Source: Marivivens aquimaris
GTDB taxonomy: Bacteria; Pseudomonadota; Alphaproteobacteria; Rhodobacterales; Rhodobacteraceae
Length of the DNA stretch: 64,000 bases
Direction: 5' to 3'
Assembly (NCBI RefSeq): GCF_015220045.1
Contig: NZ_JADBGB010000001.1
Span: 1,207,001 to 1,271,000, forward strand
This document shows, one piece after another, positions 19,949 to 29,060 of this stretch (positions are counted from its first letter, which is position 1; each line of letters starts with the position of its first letter). The notes beneath the pieces are model-generated. The model made no database searches and was not told the origin of the DNA. It saw only the letters and a program-made list of their open reading frames with translations. Made by a program: the position numbers and the translations under genes.

Positions 19949-20635
19949 CTACATCAACCAGTCGAATGCGCGCTTGAGCAAAGCCGCGCCGCCCGTCTGA
20001 ACCGGCGTGCCGTGGGCGCAGATGACGCGCTCGGTGGGCCAGTCCAGAATCTTCGCGACCGCGTGGCGGGCTTTGGCCTTATCGCGGGTCATGAGGCGGA
20101 ATTTGCGGGGAACGTGGGGTTCGTTTCCGATCATCAGATCGAACCGCGCGACCCACTTGCGCCAGCCCGAAAAATGCTCCGCATCGAACTGCTGGAGGAA
20201 ATCGGTGAAGATCGCCGAGGCGCTCGGGCGGTGGAAGAACACAGCCTCCTGCGTGATCGCATTCCCTTCGATGACCACCTGCTCGATGTCGTCGCCCCAG
20301 ACCTGAACGGGCGAATTGCCCAAGGTCACATCAATCCGTAGATCAGGCTGCTTCTTGGCCACACCCTCGGCAGCATAGACGGTTGCGGCAGGATATGCCT
20401 CAACCCAGTCGGCCATAAACATATGATGCAGGTTATTCGGCGCAACGAGGTGGGCCACCTGCCCCAGCGCGTCGACCGCAGCGCTCAAGTCCTCCGTCAT
20501 CAGGATAGGCGACCAGAGCCACAGCTTCCCGTCGGCCAAGCGTACCACCACCATCCGCGTCGGATAAACGAACCCAGCGGTGGAGACATCCGTGCCATCG
20601 GCAATCCAGATGTGTTCGGCGAACGTATGCAGCAT
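19949..20635 (-). CDS. DUF4336 (metallo-beta-lactamase-like) protein
   Basis: The 228-residue protein matches DUF4336 in overall layout: MLHTFAEHIWIADG at the start, a VRLADGKLWLWSPI strand pair, HLVAPNNLHHMFMADW with histidines in metal-ligand-like positions, and ICAHGTPV near the end. The canonical HxHxDH motif of true metallo-beta-lactamases is replaced by the NLHHMF segment. No substrate is known. The ATG at 20635 is preceded by GAGG. It stands alone between tRNA-Ser and the divergent msrBA operon. Confidence 0.75.
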   Translation of the reverse strand: MLHTFAEHIWIADGTDVSTAGFVYPTRMVVVRLADGKLWLWSPILMTEDLSAAVDALGQVAHLVAPNNLHHMFMADWVEAYPAATVYAAEGVAKKQPDLRIDVTLGNSPVQVWGDDIEQVVIEGNAITQEAVFFHRPSASAIFTDFLQQFDAEHFSGWRKWVARFDLMIGNEPHVPRKFRLMTRDKAKARHAVAKILDWPTERVICAHGTPVQTGGAALLKRAFDWLM

Positions 20636-20787
20636 GGGACCTCGCAACCGTGAAACGCAACTGTCGCCACCCTAACACGTTTTCCCCTGCGCTATGGCAC
20701 AGACCGCTCGCGCAGATGTTTGCTGGCGGATAGTCGCTTTTTTGCACGAAGTGCCCATATTTGTCCCAAACAGAAATGGGTGGACCA

Positions 20788-21234
20788 ATGGCTCAATATT
20801 TCAAAGACCCCGATGCGATCGCCGCTCTCGACCCCGAGCAGTACTATGTGACGCAGGAAGCGGGTACCGAACGCCCTGGCACGGGCAAGTACCTCGATAA
20901 CAAGCGCGCGGGCATCTACGTGGACATCGTCTCGGGCGAGCCGCTGTTCGCGAGCGCCGCGAAATACGAATCCGGCTGCGGCTGGCCGTCCTTCGTTAAA
21001 CCGATCGAGCCCGAGAACGTCGTTGAACTCAGCGACAGCTCGCACGGGATGATCCGCACCGAAGTGCGCTCCAAGCACGGCGACAGCCACCTTGGCCACG
21101 TTTTCAACGACGGCCCGCCGGAAATGGGCGGCCTGCGCTATTGCATCAACTCCGCCTCGTTGCGCTTCGTCGCCAAAGAGGACATGGAGGGCGAAGGCTA
21201 CGGCAAATACATCGACCAAGTGGAGGACATCTGA
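20788..21234 (+). CDS. msrB: Peptide-methionine (R)-S-oxide reductase
   Basis: The 148-residue protein has the MsrB fold motifs [19 protein letters not shown] and [11 protein letters not shown] with catalytic Cys119. It also has Cys64 but lacks the two CxxC zinc-binding pairs of many MsrB enzymes (KHGDSHLGH replaces the second pair). It therefore belongs to the zinc-free class. The ATG at 20788 with GGTGGA upstream is preferred. The stop codon overlaps the msrA start (TGATG). Confidence 0.94.
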   Translation: MAQYFKDPDAIAALDPEQYYVTQEAGTERPGTGKYLDNKRAGIYVDIVSGEPLFASAAKYESGCGWPSFVKPIEPENVVELSDSSHGMIRTEVRSKHGDSHLGHVFNDGPPEMGGLRYCINSASLRFVAKEDMEGEGYGKYIDQVEDI

Positions 21235-21728
21235 TGGCTGAAGAACGCGCAGTTCTCGCGGGTGGTTGTTTCTGGGGGATGCAGGACCTCATCCGCCGGA
21301 TGCCCGGCGTGATTTCGACCCGCGTGGGCTACACGGGCGGCGATGTGCCGAACGCGACCTACCGCAACCACGGCACCCACGCCGAGGGCATCGAGATCAT
21401 CTTTGACGACAGCCAGATCAGCTATCGCAAGCTGCTGGAGTTCTTCTTCCAGATCCACGATCCGACCACGAAGAACCGTCAGGGCAACGACATCGGCCTC
21501 TCCTACCGCTCCGCGATCTACTACGAGTCGGACGCGCAGAAAGAGATGGCGCTGAAGACGATCGAGGACGTGAACAACTCCGGTATCTGGCCGGGTAAGG
21601 TCGTGACCGAGGTCGAACCGGTGGGCGATTTCTGGGAAGCGGAGCCCGAGCATCAGGACTATCTGGAGCGGTTCCCGAACGGCTATACCTGCCACTTCCC
21701 GCGCCCGAACTGGACGCTTCCGGGCTAA
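21234..21728 (+). CDS. msrA: Peptide-methionine (S)-S-oxide reductase
   Basis: The 164-residue protein starts [19 protein letters not shown] with catalytic Cys12. Most MsrA proteins have a Glu after GCFWG-x; here it is Gln (GCFWGMQ), a known sub-branch. A second Cys in NGYTCHF near the C-terminus may resolve the disulfide. It is translationally coupled to msrB and together they repair both methionine sulfoxide epimers. The pair ends at a strong terminator. Confidence 0.94.
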   Translation: MAEERAVLAGGCFWGMQDLIRRMPGVISTRVGYTGGDVPNATYRNHGTHAEGIEIIFDDSQISYRKLLEFFFQIHDPTTKNRQGNDIGLSYRSAIYYESDAQKEMALKTIEDVNNSGIWPGKVVTEVEPVGDFWEAEPEHQDYLERFPNGYTCHFPRPNWTLPG

Positions 21729-21732
21729 AGAA

Positions 21733-21770
21733 AAAACCGGCACTTCCAAGGGAGTGCCGGTTTTCTTTTA
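21733..21770. terminator. Bidirectional terminator between msrA and rlmE
   Basis: AAAACCGGCACT/AGTGCCGGTTTT forms a 12-bp perfect stem with A- and T-rich flanks on both sides, so it can end msrA (+) and rlmE (-). Confidence 0.9.
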
Positions 21771-22523
21771 TTCTTCTTGGTCGTCTTCGTCCGTGAGGTC
21801 CGATGGCCTGCCGCGATAACCGCGGGCGATGACGAACTTCTCCGAACTATCGGACCGCGATGATGGCGGTTTGATGTTGGCGACGGATTGGAACTGGTTC
21901 TTGAGAACCTTCATCAATTCGCCCTCAGCGCCGCCTGCCAGAACCTTGGCGATGAATGTTCCGCCCGGCGTCAGAACGTCGAATGCGAAATAGGCGGCGG
22001 CTTCGCACAGCGAGATGATCCGCAGGTGGTCGGTCTGTTTGTGACCCGAGGCAGAGGCGGCCATGTCGGACATGACCACGTCGGCGTCACCGCCCAGCCA
22101 TTCCTTCACCTTGTCGTCCGCACCTTCACTGAGGAAGTCGAGCTGGTGGATCTCGGCGCCCGCGAGCGGTTCGACCTCTTGCAGGTCGACGCCCAGAACG
22201 GTGCCGATGCGTTTGTTCTTCTTGTCGCCGAGCGCATTGACGCGCTGCACAGCGACCTGACACCACCCACCCGGCGCACAACCGAGGTCGACCACCCGCG
22301 CACCCGGCACGAGGAAACGGTATTTGTCATCCAGCTCGAGGATCTTGAACGCGGCGCGTCCGCGGTAGCCCTCGGCCTTGGCCCGCTTCACATACGGGTC
22401 GTTGAGCTGGCGCTGCAGCCACTTCGTCGACGACGTGGTCCGGCCCCGCGCGGTTTTCACCTTCACGTGGAGATCACGCTGGCCGCGGCCACTGGTATTT
22501 TTGGTTCCGGGTTTCTTTGCCAT
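21768..22523 (-). CDS. rlmE: 23S rRNA (uridine-2'-O-)-methyltransferase RlmE/FtsJ
   Basis: The 251-residue protein has [33 protein letters not shown], then the SAM motif [15 protein letters not shown]. The catalytic tetrad follows: Lys in RAAFK, Asp in VVMSDMA, Lys in FIAKVLAG and the Glu in the last strand (SSEKF). It methylates U2552 of 23S rRNA late in large-subunit assembly. The N-terminus carries a basic 25-residue extension. A GTG one codon upstream is an alternative start with a better-spaced GAGGAA. It lies 35 bases downstream of ppx on the same strand. Confidence 0.95.
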   Translation of the reverse strand: MAKKPGTKNTSGRGQRDLHVKVKTARGRTTSSTKWLQRQLNDPYVKRAKAEGYRGRAAFKILELDDKYRFLVPGARVVDLGCAPGGWCQVAVQRVNALGDKKNKRIGTVLGVDLQEVEPLAGAEIHQLDFLSEGADDKVKEWLGGDADVVMSDMAASASGHKQTDHLRIISLCEAAAYFAFDVLTPGGTFIAKVLAGGAEGELMKVLKNQFQSVANIKPPSSRSDSSEKFVIARGYRGRPSDLTDEDDQEE

Positions 22524-22558
22524 CACGAACGGTTCCTCTTCAGGCCGCCTCTCTAACC

Positions 22559-23671
22559 TTAGAAAGGTGTGTCCTCAAGTACGCCATCGACGCTCATTTG
22601 CGCATAAAGCAAGCCTTCTCGCAAACCGCGGTCCGCAACCGACATCCGGTCGGTCGGCCAGATACGCATGAGCGCCTGAAGGATCGCCGCGCCCGACATG
22701 ATCAGCGCCTGACGATCGCGGCCAATACGGGGGTCCGCTTTGCGTCCGCTGGGGCCGAGCGACAGATAGGCGCGAATGACGGAGTCGATCTCGTCACTGG
22801 TCATGCGCAGGCCGTCAACCTTGGTCCGGTCGTAGCGTTTCAGGCCAAGGTGGCTGGCTGCGACTGTGGTGACGGTGCCCGAGGTGCCAATGATCTGGAA
22901 ATTCTCGCGGTTCTGTTCGGCGCTATAAGGGCTGAACTGGGCAAGCTGTTCTTCGAAGAACCAGCTCATCAGCGCGAAACGGGCCGCATCATCGTCCACG
23001 TCCTCGAACTGATCGCGCAGGGTCGCGACGCCAAGCGGCACCGAAATCCAGTCGACCACACGGGCCGCCGCAAACGGACCGGGGTCCTGCGAAAATCCGC
23101 GATGCAGGCGCATGATCGAGCTGGGACGCTCGCGGCGCGGCACGTTGCTGAGGTCCATCCACACAAGTTCCGTCGAGCCGCCGCCGATATCCACGACGAG
23201 CAACTGTTCAGTCTTGGTCGACACCAGCGGCGCGCAGGAGATCACGGCGAGGCGTGCTTCTTCTTCTGGGCGGATAATTTCCAGCTTCAGACCGGTTTCG
23301 CGGCGCACCTGATTGATAAACTGGTTGCCATTGACCGCACGACGGCAGGCTTCGGTTGCAACGAGCCGCATCCGCTTGACCTTGTGGCGCTGGAGCTTCT
23401 GTTTGCAAATACGCAGCGCGTTGATCGTCCGCGTCATCGACGCACGACTAAGCCGGCCTGTGGATTCCAGACCTTGACCCAACTGCACTGATTTCGAAAA
23501 GCTGTCGATCACATGGAACTGGCTACCCTTGGGCTGGGCAATCAGCATTCGGCAACTGTTCGTTCCCAAGTCGAGCGCGGCATACAGCGCGTCATCGACG
23601 GGATTCTGGGGCGCGGGGCTTTCGACCGCTTTCGGGAACGCGCCCGCACCTCGGGGACGCTTGGGCGTCAT
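22559..23671 (-). CDS. ppx: Ppx/GppA family phosphatase
   Basis: The 370-residue ASKHA-fold protein shows [14 protein letters not shown] (about residues 32-45) and the second phosphate-binding motif [14 protein letters not shown] (about 158-171), with IGTSGTVTT further on. The family hydrolyses polyphosphate or pppGpp. The protein is short, lacking the C-terminal HD domain of E. coli Ppx, as usual in alphaproteobacteria. It is paired with rlmE. With ppk2 at the start of the window it is a second polyphosphate/nucleotide gene, though the loci are not linked. Confidence 0.9.
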   Translation of the reverse strand: MTPKRPRGAGAFPKAVESPAPQNPVDDALYAALDLGTNSCRMLIAQPKGSQFHVIDSFSKSVQLGQGLESTGRLSRASMTRTINALRICKQKLQRHKVKRMRLVATEACRRAVNGNQFINQVRRETGLKLEIIRPEEEARLAVISCAPLVSTKTEQLLVVDIGGGSTELVWMDLSNVPRRERPSSIMRLHRGFSQDPGPFAAARVVDWISVPLGVATLRDQFEDVDDDAARFALMSWFFEEQLAQFSPYSAEQNRENFQIIGTSGTVTTVAASHLGLKRYDRTKVDGLRMTSDEIDSVIRAYLSLGPSGRKADPRIGRDRQALIMSGAAILQALMRIWPTDRMSVADRGLREGLLYAQMSVDGVLEDTPF

Positions 23672-23765
23672 AGTCTACGCCCTCCATATCAAGTTACCCC
23701 CAATGTACGGCGCACACCTTGGCCGCGCAAGGGCGTTCGCGGAAACGTCAGGTCAAGGCTGTCGC

Positions 23766-23805
23766 ACCTACTCTGTGCAATGTCGAAATCCGACCACGTG
23801 TCGGA
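23766..23805 (+). promoter_or_regulatory. Regulatory block upstream of the C1 operon
   Basis: Two elements lie here, 45-85 bases before the first ATG. At 23766-23785 is a block with ACCTA, then CT, then TGTGCAATG, then CG, nearly repeated at 40118-40139 upstream of the corrinoid activator gene. At 23789-23805 is a dyad TCCGAC-CACGT-GTCGGA. The 10-mer AAATCCGACC is also found at both loci (23786 and 40111). Shared regulation is inferred. Confidence 0.55.
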
Positions 23806-23849
23806 ATTTGGCTGACGTACAAGGGGCATAACTTGGAGTGAGGAATCAA

Positions 23850-24146
23850 ATGCCCGACGTCACCATTGTTTACTGGCGTGATATTCCGGCGCAGGTCATC
23901 GTCGGCAAAGGCCGCCGCGGCCATAAGGTGCAGCTGCCCGAACGTTTCGAGCAGGGCATCGACCGCGCCGCGATGAAAGCCGATATGGCTGGCACCGACG
24001 AATACCTGTCGGAATGGCGCAAGGGCGAACCCTACTCTGTCGAGGGCGATGACGCCGAAGTTGCCGAGGCCGAAGCAAAGCGCCTCGATACCGAATACGA
24101 CCAAGAGCGCCTCAAGGCGCTGATCGAAAACCTGGGCCGCGCGTAA
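23850..24146 (+). CDS. 'Virulence factor' family (PF13769-like) small protein
   Basis: The 98-residue protein begins MPDVTIVYWRDIPAQVIVGKGRR and is highly charged. It matches a small conserved family annotated as virulence factor without real evidence. In alphaproteobacteria it recurs beside methyltetrahydrofolate methyltransferase genes, as here, so a role in the corrinoid C1 pathway is more likely than virulence. The ATG at 23850 has a GAGGAA motif. It is the first gene of a three-gene operon and is divergent from ppx. Confidence 0.78.
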   Translation: MPDVTIVYWRDIPAQVIVGKGRRGHKVQLPERFEQGIDRAAMKADMAGTDEYLSEWRKGEPYSVEGDDAEVAEAEAKRLDTEYDQERLKALIENLGRA

Positions 24147-24177
24147 ACCGGCGCCCGCGATGATAAAGGACAAACTC

Positions 24178-25113
24178 ATGGCCCTGCTTTCGTTCAAGAA
24201 AAAAGCCGCTCCGGCTGACAACATCAACAACGCCGCTCTCGAGGACTTCCTGAAGGGTTACTCGATCGAGGTCATGCCGCGCACCGCAGAGAAGGTTGAA
24301 AACTTCCGCGATCTGCTGCCCGCCGGCACCCGCGTTTACATCGCCCACATCGAAGGCACCCCGATCGAGGACATGGTGGCCACTGCTGCCCGTCTGCGCG
24401 ACGAGGGCTTCGATCCGATGCCGCACTTCCCTGCCCGCATCATCAAGGACGCCAACACCCTCGAAGAGTGGGTCAACCGCTATGCTGGCGACGCTGGCGT
24501 TAATCAGGGCCTGATCCTTGCTGGCGGCGTCAGCCAACCGCACGGCGAATTCCATTCCTCGATGCAGCTTCTGGAAACCGGCATCTTCGACAAGGCAGGC
24601 TTCAAGCGCCTCCACGTCGCCGGTCACCCCGAAGGCAACAAGGACATCGACCCCGACGGTTCGGACAAGAACGTCTCGGACGCGCTGCGTTGGAAGCAGA
24701 AGTTCTCGGAAACCACCGACGCCGAAATGGCGCTGGCGACCCAGTTCTGTTTCGAGGCCGGTCCGGTCATCGAATGGGCCAATGCGCTCAAGGCAAACGG
24801 CGTCGACCTGCCGATCCACATCGGCGTTGCAGGTCCGGCCAAGCTCCAGACCCTGATCAAGTTCTCGATGGCCTGCGGCGTCGGCGCTTCGCTCAAGGTC
24901 CTGCAAAAGCGTGCCCTCGACGTCACCAAACTGTTGCTGCCCTATGAGCCGAACGAGTTCCTGAACGAACTGGCTGCCCACAAGGCCGCGAACCCCGACT
25001 TCAACATCACCCAGGTGCACTTCTTCCCGCTCGGCGGGATCAAGGCCAACGCCAACTGGGCCATCGAAAACGGCGGCGCTTCGACTGTTCCCGCTGCCAC
25101 CGCCCAACTCTGA
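24178..25113 (+). CDS. Methylenetetrahydrofolate reductase-like protein
   Basis: The 311-residue TIM-barrel protein aligns in layout with MetF: a first strand SIEVMPR, a second with VYIAHIEGTPIEDM, then MPHFPAR where MetF has its HLTCR-type segment, and LPIHIGVAGPAKLQTL near the FAD/folate site. Key residues are diverged from standard MetF (RT rather than PP after the first Glu). It probably acts on a folate C1 unit in the pathway of the next gene. The ATG at 24178 follows AAAGGAC. It is not necessarily the methionine-pathway MetF. Confidence 0.78.
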   Translation: MALLSFKKKAAPADNINNAALEDFLKGYSIEVMPRTAEKVENFRDLLPAGTRVYIAHIEGTPIEDMVATAARLRDEGFDPMPHFPARIIKDANTLEEWVNRYAGDAGVNQGLILAGGVSQPHGEFHSSMQLLETGIFDKAGFKRLHVAGHPEGNKDIDPDGSDKNVSDALRWKQKFSETTDAEMALATQFCFEAGPVIEWANALKANGVDLPIHIGVAGPAKLQTLIKFSMACGVGASLKVLQKRALDVTKLLLPYEPNEFLNELAAHKAANPDFNITQVHFFPLGGIKANANWAIENGGASTVPAATAQL

Positions 25114-25122
25114 GGACTACCT

Positions 25123-26172
25123 ATGACGCGCACTATCGTCGAATCCGCGACCAAAACTGCCATTCTCGGCTTTGACCAGCCGTTCTGCGTCATTGGCGAA
25201 CGCATCAACCCGACCGGCCGCAAGAAGCTGGCTGCCGAGCTCGAAGCCGGTGACTTCTCCACCGTCGAAAGCGACGCGCTGGCTCAGGTCGCCGCCGGCG
25301 CCAACATCCTCGATATCAACGCGGGTGTTGTCTACAACTCGAACCCGAACCCGAACGAGACCGAGCCGCCGCTCATGGTCAAGATGATCGAACTGGTTCA
25401 GGGCCTCACCGATACCCCGATCTGCATCGACAGCTCGGTGCCTGCCGCTCTCGAAGCCGGACTTCAGGTCGCCAAGGGCCGCCCGCTGCTGAACTCGGTC
25501 ACCGGTGAGGAAGAGCGCCTCGAATTCGTTCTGCCGCTGGTCAAGAAGTACAACGTTCCGGTCGTCGCGATCTCGAACGACGACACCGGCATCTCCGAAG
25601 ATCCGGACGTCCGCTTCGCCGTCGCCAAGAAGATCGTGGAACGCGCTGCCGACTTCGGCATTCCGGCCCATGACATCGTCGTCGACCCGCTCGTCATGCC
25701 GATCGGCGCGATGGCGACGGCTGGCCAGCAGGTGTTCACCCTCGTCCGCCGCCTGCGCGAAGAGCTTGGCGTGAACACCACCTGCGGCGCCTCGAACGTC
25801 TCCTTCGGTCTTCCGAACCGCCACGGCATCAACAACGCCTTCCTCCCGATGGCGATGGGTGCGGGCATGACCTCCGCGATCATGAACCCCTGCGCCCTGC
25901 CCGTCAGCCTCAAGAAGATCGAGGAAAAGAAGGCCGAACTCGCCGCTGCCGGTATCATCGTTCCGGACGACATCGACCTCGAAACCTTCTGCAACATCAC
26001 CGGCCTCGGCTCGACCAAATCGCGTCCGGGTAAAGAAATGGAAGCGATCCGCGCTGCCAACCTGCTGACCAACAACGACCCGCACGGTTCGGACTGGATC
26101 AACTTCAACAAGCCGCCGAGCGAGCAGACCGAAGGTGGCGCAGGCCGTCGCCGCGGTGGCCGTCGCCGCTGA
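25123..26172 (+). CDS. Methyltetrahydrofolate:corrinoid-protein methyltransferase, Gly/Arg-rich tail
   Basis: The 349-residue protein is a pterin-binding TIM barrel of the AcsE/MtgA-like class. Visible features are CVIGERINPTGRKKL, ILDINAGV, CIDSSVPAAL, LLNSVTGEE, VAISNDDTG and CGASNVSFGLPNRHG. It should move a methyl group between a corrinoid protein and tetrahydrofolate. After the barrel comes a linker and a C-terminal GGAGRRRGGRRR tail (about residues 338-349), not part of the fold. It starts 9 bases after the MetF-like gene. The partner methyltransferase and corrinoid protein are not in the window. Confidence 0.9.
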   Translation: MTRTIVESATKTAILGFDQPFCVIGERINPTGRKKLAAELEAGDFSTVESDALAQVAAGANILDINAGVVYNSNPNPNETEPPLMVKMIELVQGLTDTPICIDSSVPAALEAGLQVAKGRPLLNSVTGEEERLEFVLPLVKKYNVPVVAISNDDTGISEDPDVRFAVAKKIVERAADFGIPAHDIVVDPLVMPIGAMATAGQQVFTLVRRLREELGVNTTCGASNVSFGLPNRHGINNAFLPMAMGAGMTSAIMNPCALPVSLKKIEEKKAELAAAGIIVPDDIDLETFCNITGLGSTKSRPGKEMEAIRAANLLTNNDPHGSDWINFNKPPSEQTEGGAGRRRGGRRR

Positions 26173-26185
26173 TACGAGACCACGC

Positions 26186-26248
26186 TCCCCCGCCTTTGTG
26201 CTGCAAATATCCCGGGGGAGCGGCAAAGCCGCGGGGGCAGCGCCCCCT
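26186..26248. repeat. Rhodobacterales-type intergenic palindromic repeat
   Basis: The stretch has the form CTGCAAATATCCCGGGGG followed by GGCAAAGCC and GGGGGCAGCGCCCCC. This combination of AAATATCC, a C/G-rich core and a terminal GGGGGCAGNGCCCCC hairpin is a dispersed intergenic element frequent in Rhodobacteraceae genomes. Only one copy was noticed in this window. Confidence 0.6.
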
Positions 26249-26253
26249 AACAA

Positions 26254-26281
26254 AAACGGGCCCGTGAGGGCCCGTTTCTCT
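26254..26281. terminator. Bidirectional terminator between the C1 operon and aglK
   Basis: AAACGGGCCC-GTGA-GGGCCCGTTT is a perfect 10-bp stem flanked by A and T tracts; it can end both converging operons. Confidence 0.9.
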
Positions 26282-26301
26282 TTGTCCATCCCGTACCGAA
26301 A

Positions 26302-27390
26302 TCAGCGGTAGTAGAGCGATTTGCCTTCGTGGAAAATCTGTACCTTCGCCGGATCGCAAGCCAGCGACACGGTCTTGCCGCGCATGTCGCGGTGGATACC
26401 AGGCAGCTTGGCGATAACCGGATCGACGCCCGCTTCCGCTTCGAAATACAGCAGCGTGACTTCGCCCAGTGCCTCGGTGATCGCGACCTTGCCATTGTAG
26501 CATGCGTTGGTCTCGGCCAGTACCATGTCCTCCGGACGCACGCCGATGTTCACATTCATGCCCATATCCGCATCCGTGGTCGGAACGGCGGACATCGCGG
26601 TTTCTCCGGTAGCCAGTCGCACGGTGGTCTGGGCTCCGGTGCCGACGATCTCGCCCGGCAGCAGGTTCATTGACGGAGAGCCGATGAACTGCGCGACGAA
26701 CTCGTTTTCGGGACGCTCGTACAGTTCCAGCGGCGTGCCGACCTGCGCGATGCCCTTGTTCGCCAGAACGACGATACGGGACGCAAGGGTCATGGCTTCG
26801 ACCTGATCGTGCGTGACGTAGATCATTGTCGATTCAGGCATCGCTTCCTTCAGCTGCGCGATCTCGATACGGGTCGCCACACGCAGCGCCGCGTCGAGGT
26901 TCGAGAGCGGTTCGTCGAACAGATAGACCTTCGGGTCGCGCACGATCGAACGACCAATCGCGACACGCTGGCGCTGACCACCCGAAAGCGCCTTGGGCAA
27001 ACGGTCCAGATAAGGCTCCAGCTGGAGGATCTTCGCGGCCTTGTCGATGGCGGCGTCGATTTCCGACTGCGACTTCTTTGCGATCTTCAGCGCAAACGCC
27101 ATGTTCTCGCGCACGGTCATGTGCGGATAAAGCGCGTAGGACTGGAACACCATCGCGATGCCGCGCTGCGCGGGCGGCACGTCATTCACGACTTCGCCGT
27201 CGATCTCCAGCGTGCCAGAGCTGATCTTTTCCAGACCGGCGATCATACGCAGCAGGGTCGACTTACCGCAGCCCGACGGACCCACAAAGACGATGAGTTC
27301 GCCCTGCTGGATATCCAGATCGATATTCTTCAGAACCTCGACGCTGCCGCCATATGTTTTGGCGACGTCCGTCAGTTTCAAATCGGCCAT
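26302..27390 (-). CDS. aglK: Alpha-glucoside ABC transporter ATP-binding protein
   Basis: The 362-residue protein has Walker [10 protein letters not shown], signature [14 protein letters not shown], Walker [14 protein letters not shown] and H-loop VTHDQ. A C-terminal TOBE/MalK-type regulatory domain contains NIGVRPEDM. It energises uptake through AglF/AglG. It is the last gene of aglEFGAK, 14 bases after aglA, with GGGGAGGGG as ribosome binding site. Confidence 0.94.
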   Translation of the reverse strand: MADLKLTDVAKTYGGSVEVLKNIDLDIQQGELIVFVGPSGCGKSTLLRMIAGLEKISSGTLEIDGEVVNDVPPAQRGIAMVFQSYALYPHMTVRENMAFALKIAKKSQSEIDAAIDKAAKILQLEPYLDRLPKALSGGQRQRVAIGRSIVRDPKVYLFDEPLSNLDAALRVATRIEIAQLKEAMPESTMIYVTHDQVEAMTLASRIVVLANKGIAQVGTPLELYERPENEFVAQFIGSPSMNLLPGEIVGTGAQTTVRLATGETAMSAVPTTDADMGMNVNIGVRPEDMVLAETNACYNGKVAITEALGEVTLLYFEAEAGVDPVIAKLPGIHRDMRGKTVSLACDPAKVQIFHEGKSLYYR

Positions 27391-27404
27391 AACGCCCCTC
27401 CCCG

Positions 27405-29048
27405 TTAATCCCGTTTAATCGCAAAATAAGGCTGCCAAGGCCCGAGGTGCAGCTTGCCGTCCGCCGAGGCATGTGCCCCGCCCAGTTCCTGACCGACCAG
27501 CTCCCAGTCCCCTGCGGGCAGGTTCAGATCGGACGGCGTGTCACTCAGGTTGATCGCCACGAACATATGCTCGCCGTTCAGCGAACGCATGAAATGGATG
27601 ACATCGCCGGCAGTGCCGAGCGACGAATGTGTGCCGCGCTTGAGCATCGGATGATCCTGACGGAAACGCAGCGCACGGCGGTAATGGTGCAGCAGCGCCG
27701 CCGGATCGGTCTCCTCGGCCTCGACGGCGAGGTGATAATGCTCTGACGGAACGGGCAGCCACGGTTTCGAATCCGAGAATGCGCCGTTCTGGTGGGTCGA
27801 GTCCCAGACCATCGGCGTGCGGCAACCGTCGCGGCCCTTGAACTCGGGCCAGAATTCGATGCCGTAAGGGTCTTGCAGGTCTTCGAACGCGATCTCCGCT
27901 TCGGGCAGGCCGAGTTCTTCACCCTGATAGATGCAGATCGAGCCGCGCAGGGTCGCCAGCAGCGTGGTGTAGGCGCGGATGCCCGAGGGCGACAGGTCCC
28001 AGCGGGTGATGTGGCGGACGACGTCGTGGTTCGAGAACGCCCAGCACGCCCAGCCTTCGGGGGCAGCGGCGTCGAGGTTGTTCAGCACTTCGACGATGCG
28101 GCCCGCGTGCGGGCGTTCCGGCGCCAGGAATTCGAACGCGTAGCACATCTGCATCCGGTTATCGCCGGAAGTGTACTCGCCGAGGATTTCCAGACCGCGC
28201 TGGCTGTCACCGACCTCGCCCACAGCGGCAGCGCCGAAGGGCTCCATCACCGCGCGGAGGCGTTCGAGGAACTTGACGTTGTCGGGGTGGTTCTTGTCGT
28301 AGATGTGGCGCTGGTGGTTGTACGGGTTGACCGCAGGCGCGGTATCCGCGTTGCGCTCTTCCTTCGGCAGCGGCGGGTTATCGCGAAGCTGTTCGTCGTG
28401 CATGTAGAAGTTGATGGTATCGAGGCGGAAGCCATCGACCCCGCGGTTCAGCCAGAACTTTGCCACGTCCAGCAGCGCATTCTGAACGTCCGGATTGTGG
28501 AAGTTCAGGTCGGGCTGCGAGGTGAGGAAGTTGTGCATGAAATACTGCTCGCGGCGCGCATCCCACTGCCAGCCCGAACCGCCGAAGATCGACAGCCAGT
28601 TGTTCGGCGGGGTGCCGTCCGGCGCGGGCTCCGACCAGACGTACCAGTCGGATTTGTCGTTATCGCGGCTCGAACGGCTTTCCTTGAACCACGGATGCTG
28701 GTCCGAGGTGTGCGACAGCACAAGGTCGATCATCACGCGGATGCCGTGGCTGTGCGCGGTTTCGACCACAGCGTCGAAATCGGCCAGCGAGCCGAACATC
28801 GGATCGACGTCACAGTAGTCCGAGACGTCGTAACCGAAGTCCTTCATCGGCGAGGTAAAGAACGGGCTGATCCAAATCGCGTCGACACCCATCGACGCGA
28901 TATGGGGCATACGCTCGACGATACCGCAAAGGTCGCCGACGCCATCGCCGTTACTATCCTGATAGCTGCGCGGGTAGATCTGATAGATCACGGCACCGCG
29001 CCACCAGTCCTTGTCTTCTACGTTTGACAGGATCGGAGCTTCGCTCAT
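27405..29048 (-). CDS. aglA: Alpha-glucosidase (GH13)
   Basis: The 547-residue glycoside hydrolase family 13 enzyme starts with [20 protein letters not shown]. The four GH13 regions are visible: [21 protein letters not shown] with the nucleophile Asp, AVGEVGD with the acid Glu, and FSNHDVVR. It has no signal peptide and acts in the cytoplasm on imported maltose-, sucrose- or trehalose-type alpha-glucosides, releasing glucose for Glk. It is embedded in the transporter operon, the arrangement known from the Sinorhizobium agl locus. Confidence 0.94.
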   Translation of the reverse strand: MSEAPILSNVEDKDWWRGAVIYQIYPRSYQDSNGDGVGDLCGIVERMPHIASMGVDAIWISPFFTSPMKDFGYDVSDYCDVDPMFGSLADFDAVVETAHSHGIRVMIDLVLSHTSDQHPWFKESRSSRDNDKSDWYVWSEPAPDGTPPNNWLSIFGGSGWQWDARREQYFMHNFLTSQPDLNFHNPDVQNALLDVAKFWLNRGVDGFRLDTINFYMHDEQLRDNPPLPKEERNADTAPAVNPYNHQRHIYDKNHPDNVKFLERLRAVMEPFGAAAVGEVGDSQRGLEILGEYTSGDNRMQMCYAFEFLAPERPHAGRIVEVLNNLDAAAPEGWACWAFSNHDVVRHITRWDLSPSGIRAYTTLLATLRGSICIYQGEELGLPEAEIAFEDLQDPYGIEFWPEFKGRDGCRTPMVWDSTHQNGAFSDSKPWLPVPSEHYHLAVEAEETDPAALLHHYRRALRFRQDHPMLKRGTHSSLGTAGDVIHFMRSLNGEHMFVAINLSDTPSDLNLPAGDWELVGQELGGAHASADGKLHLGPWQPYFAIKRD

Positions 29049-29060
29049 CTGGAGGTTTCC

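Noticed and set aside
24178..25113. Assignment as the methionine-pathway metF
   Set aside because: Key N-terminal residues are diverged and the operon context is corrinoid C1 transfer, so the gene symbol was withheld.
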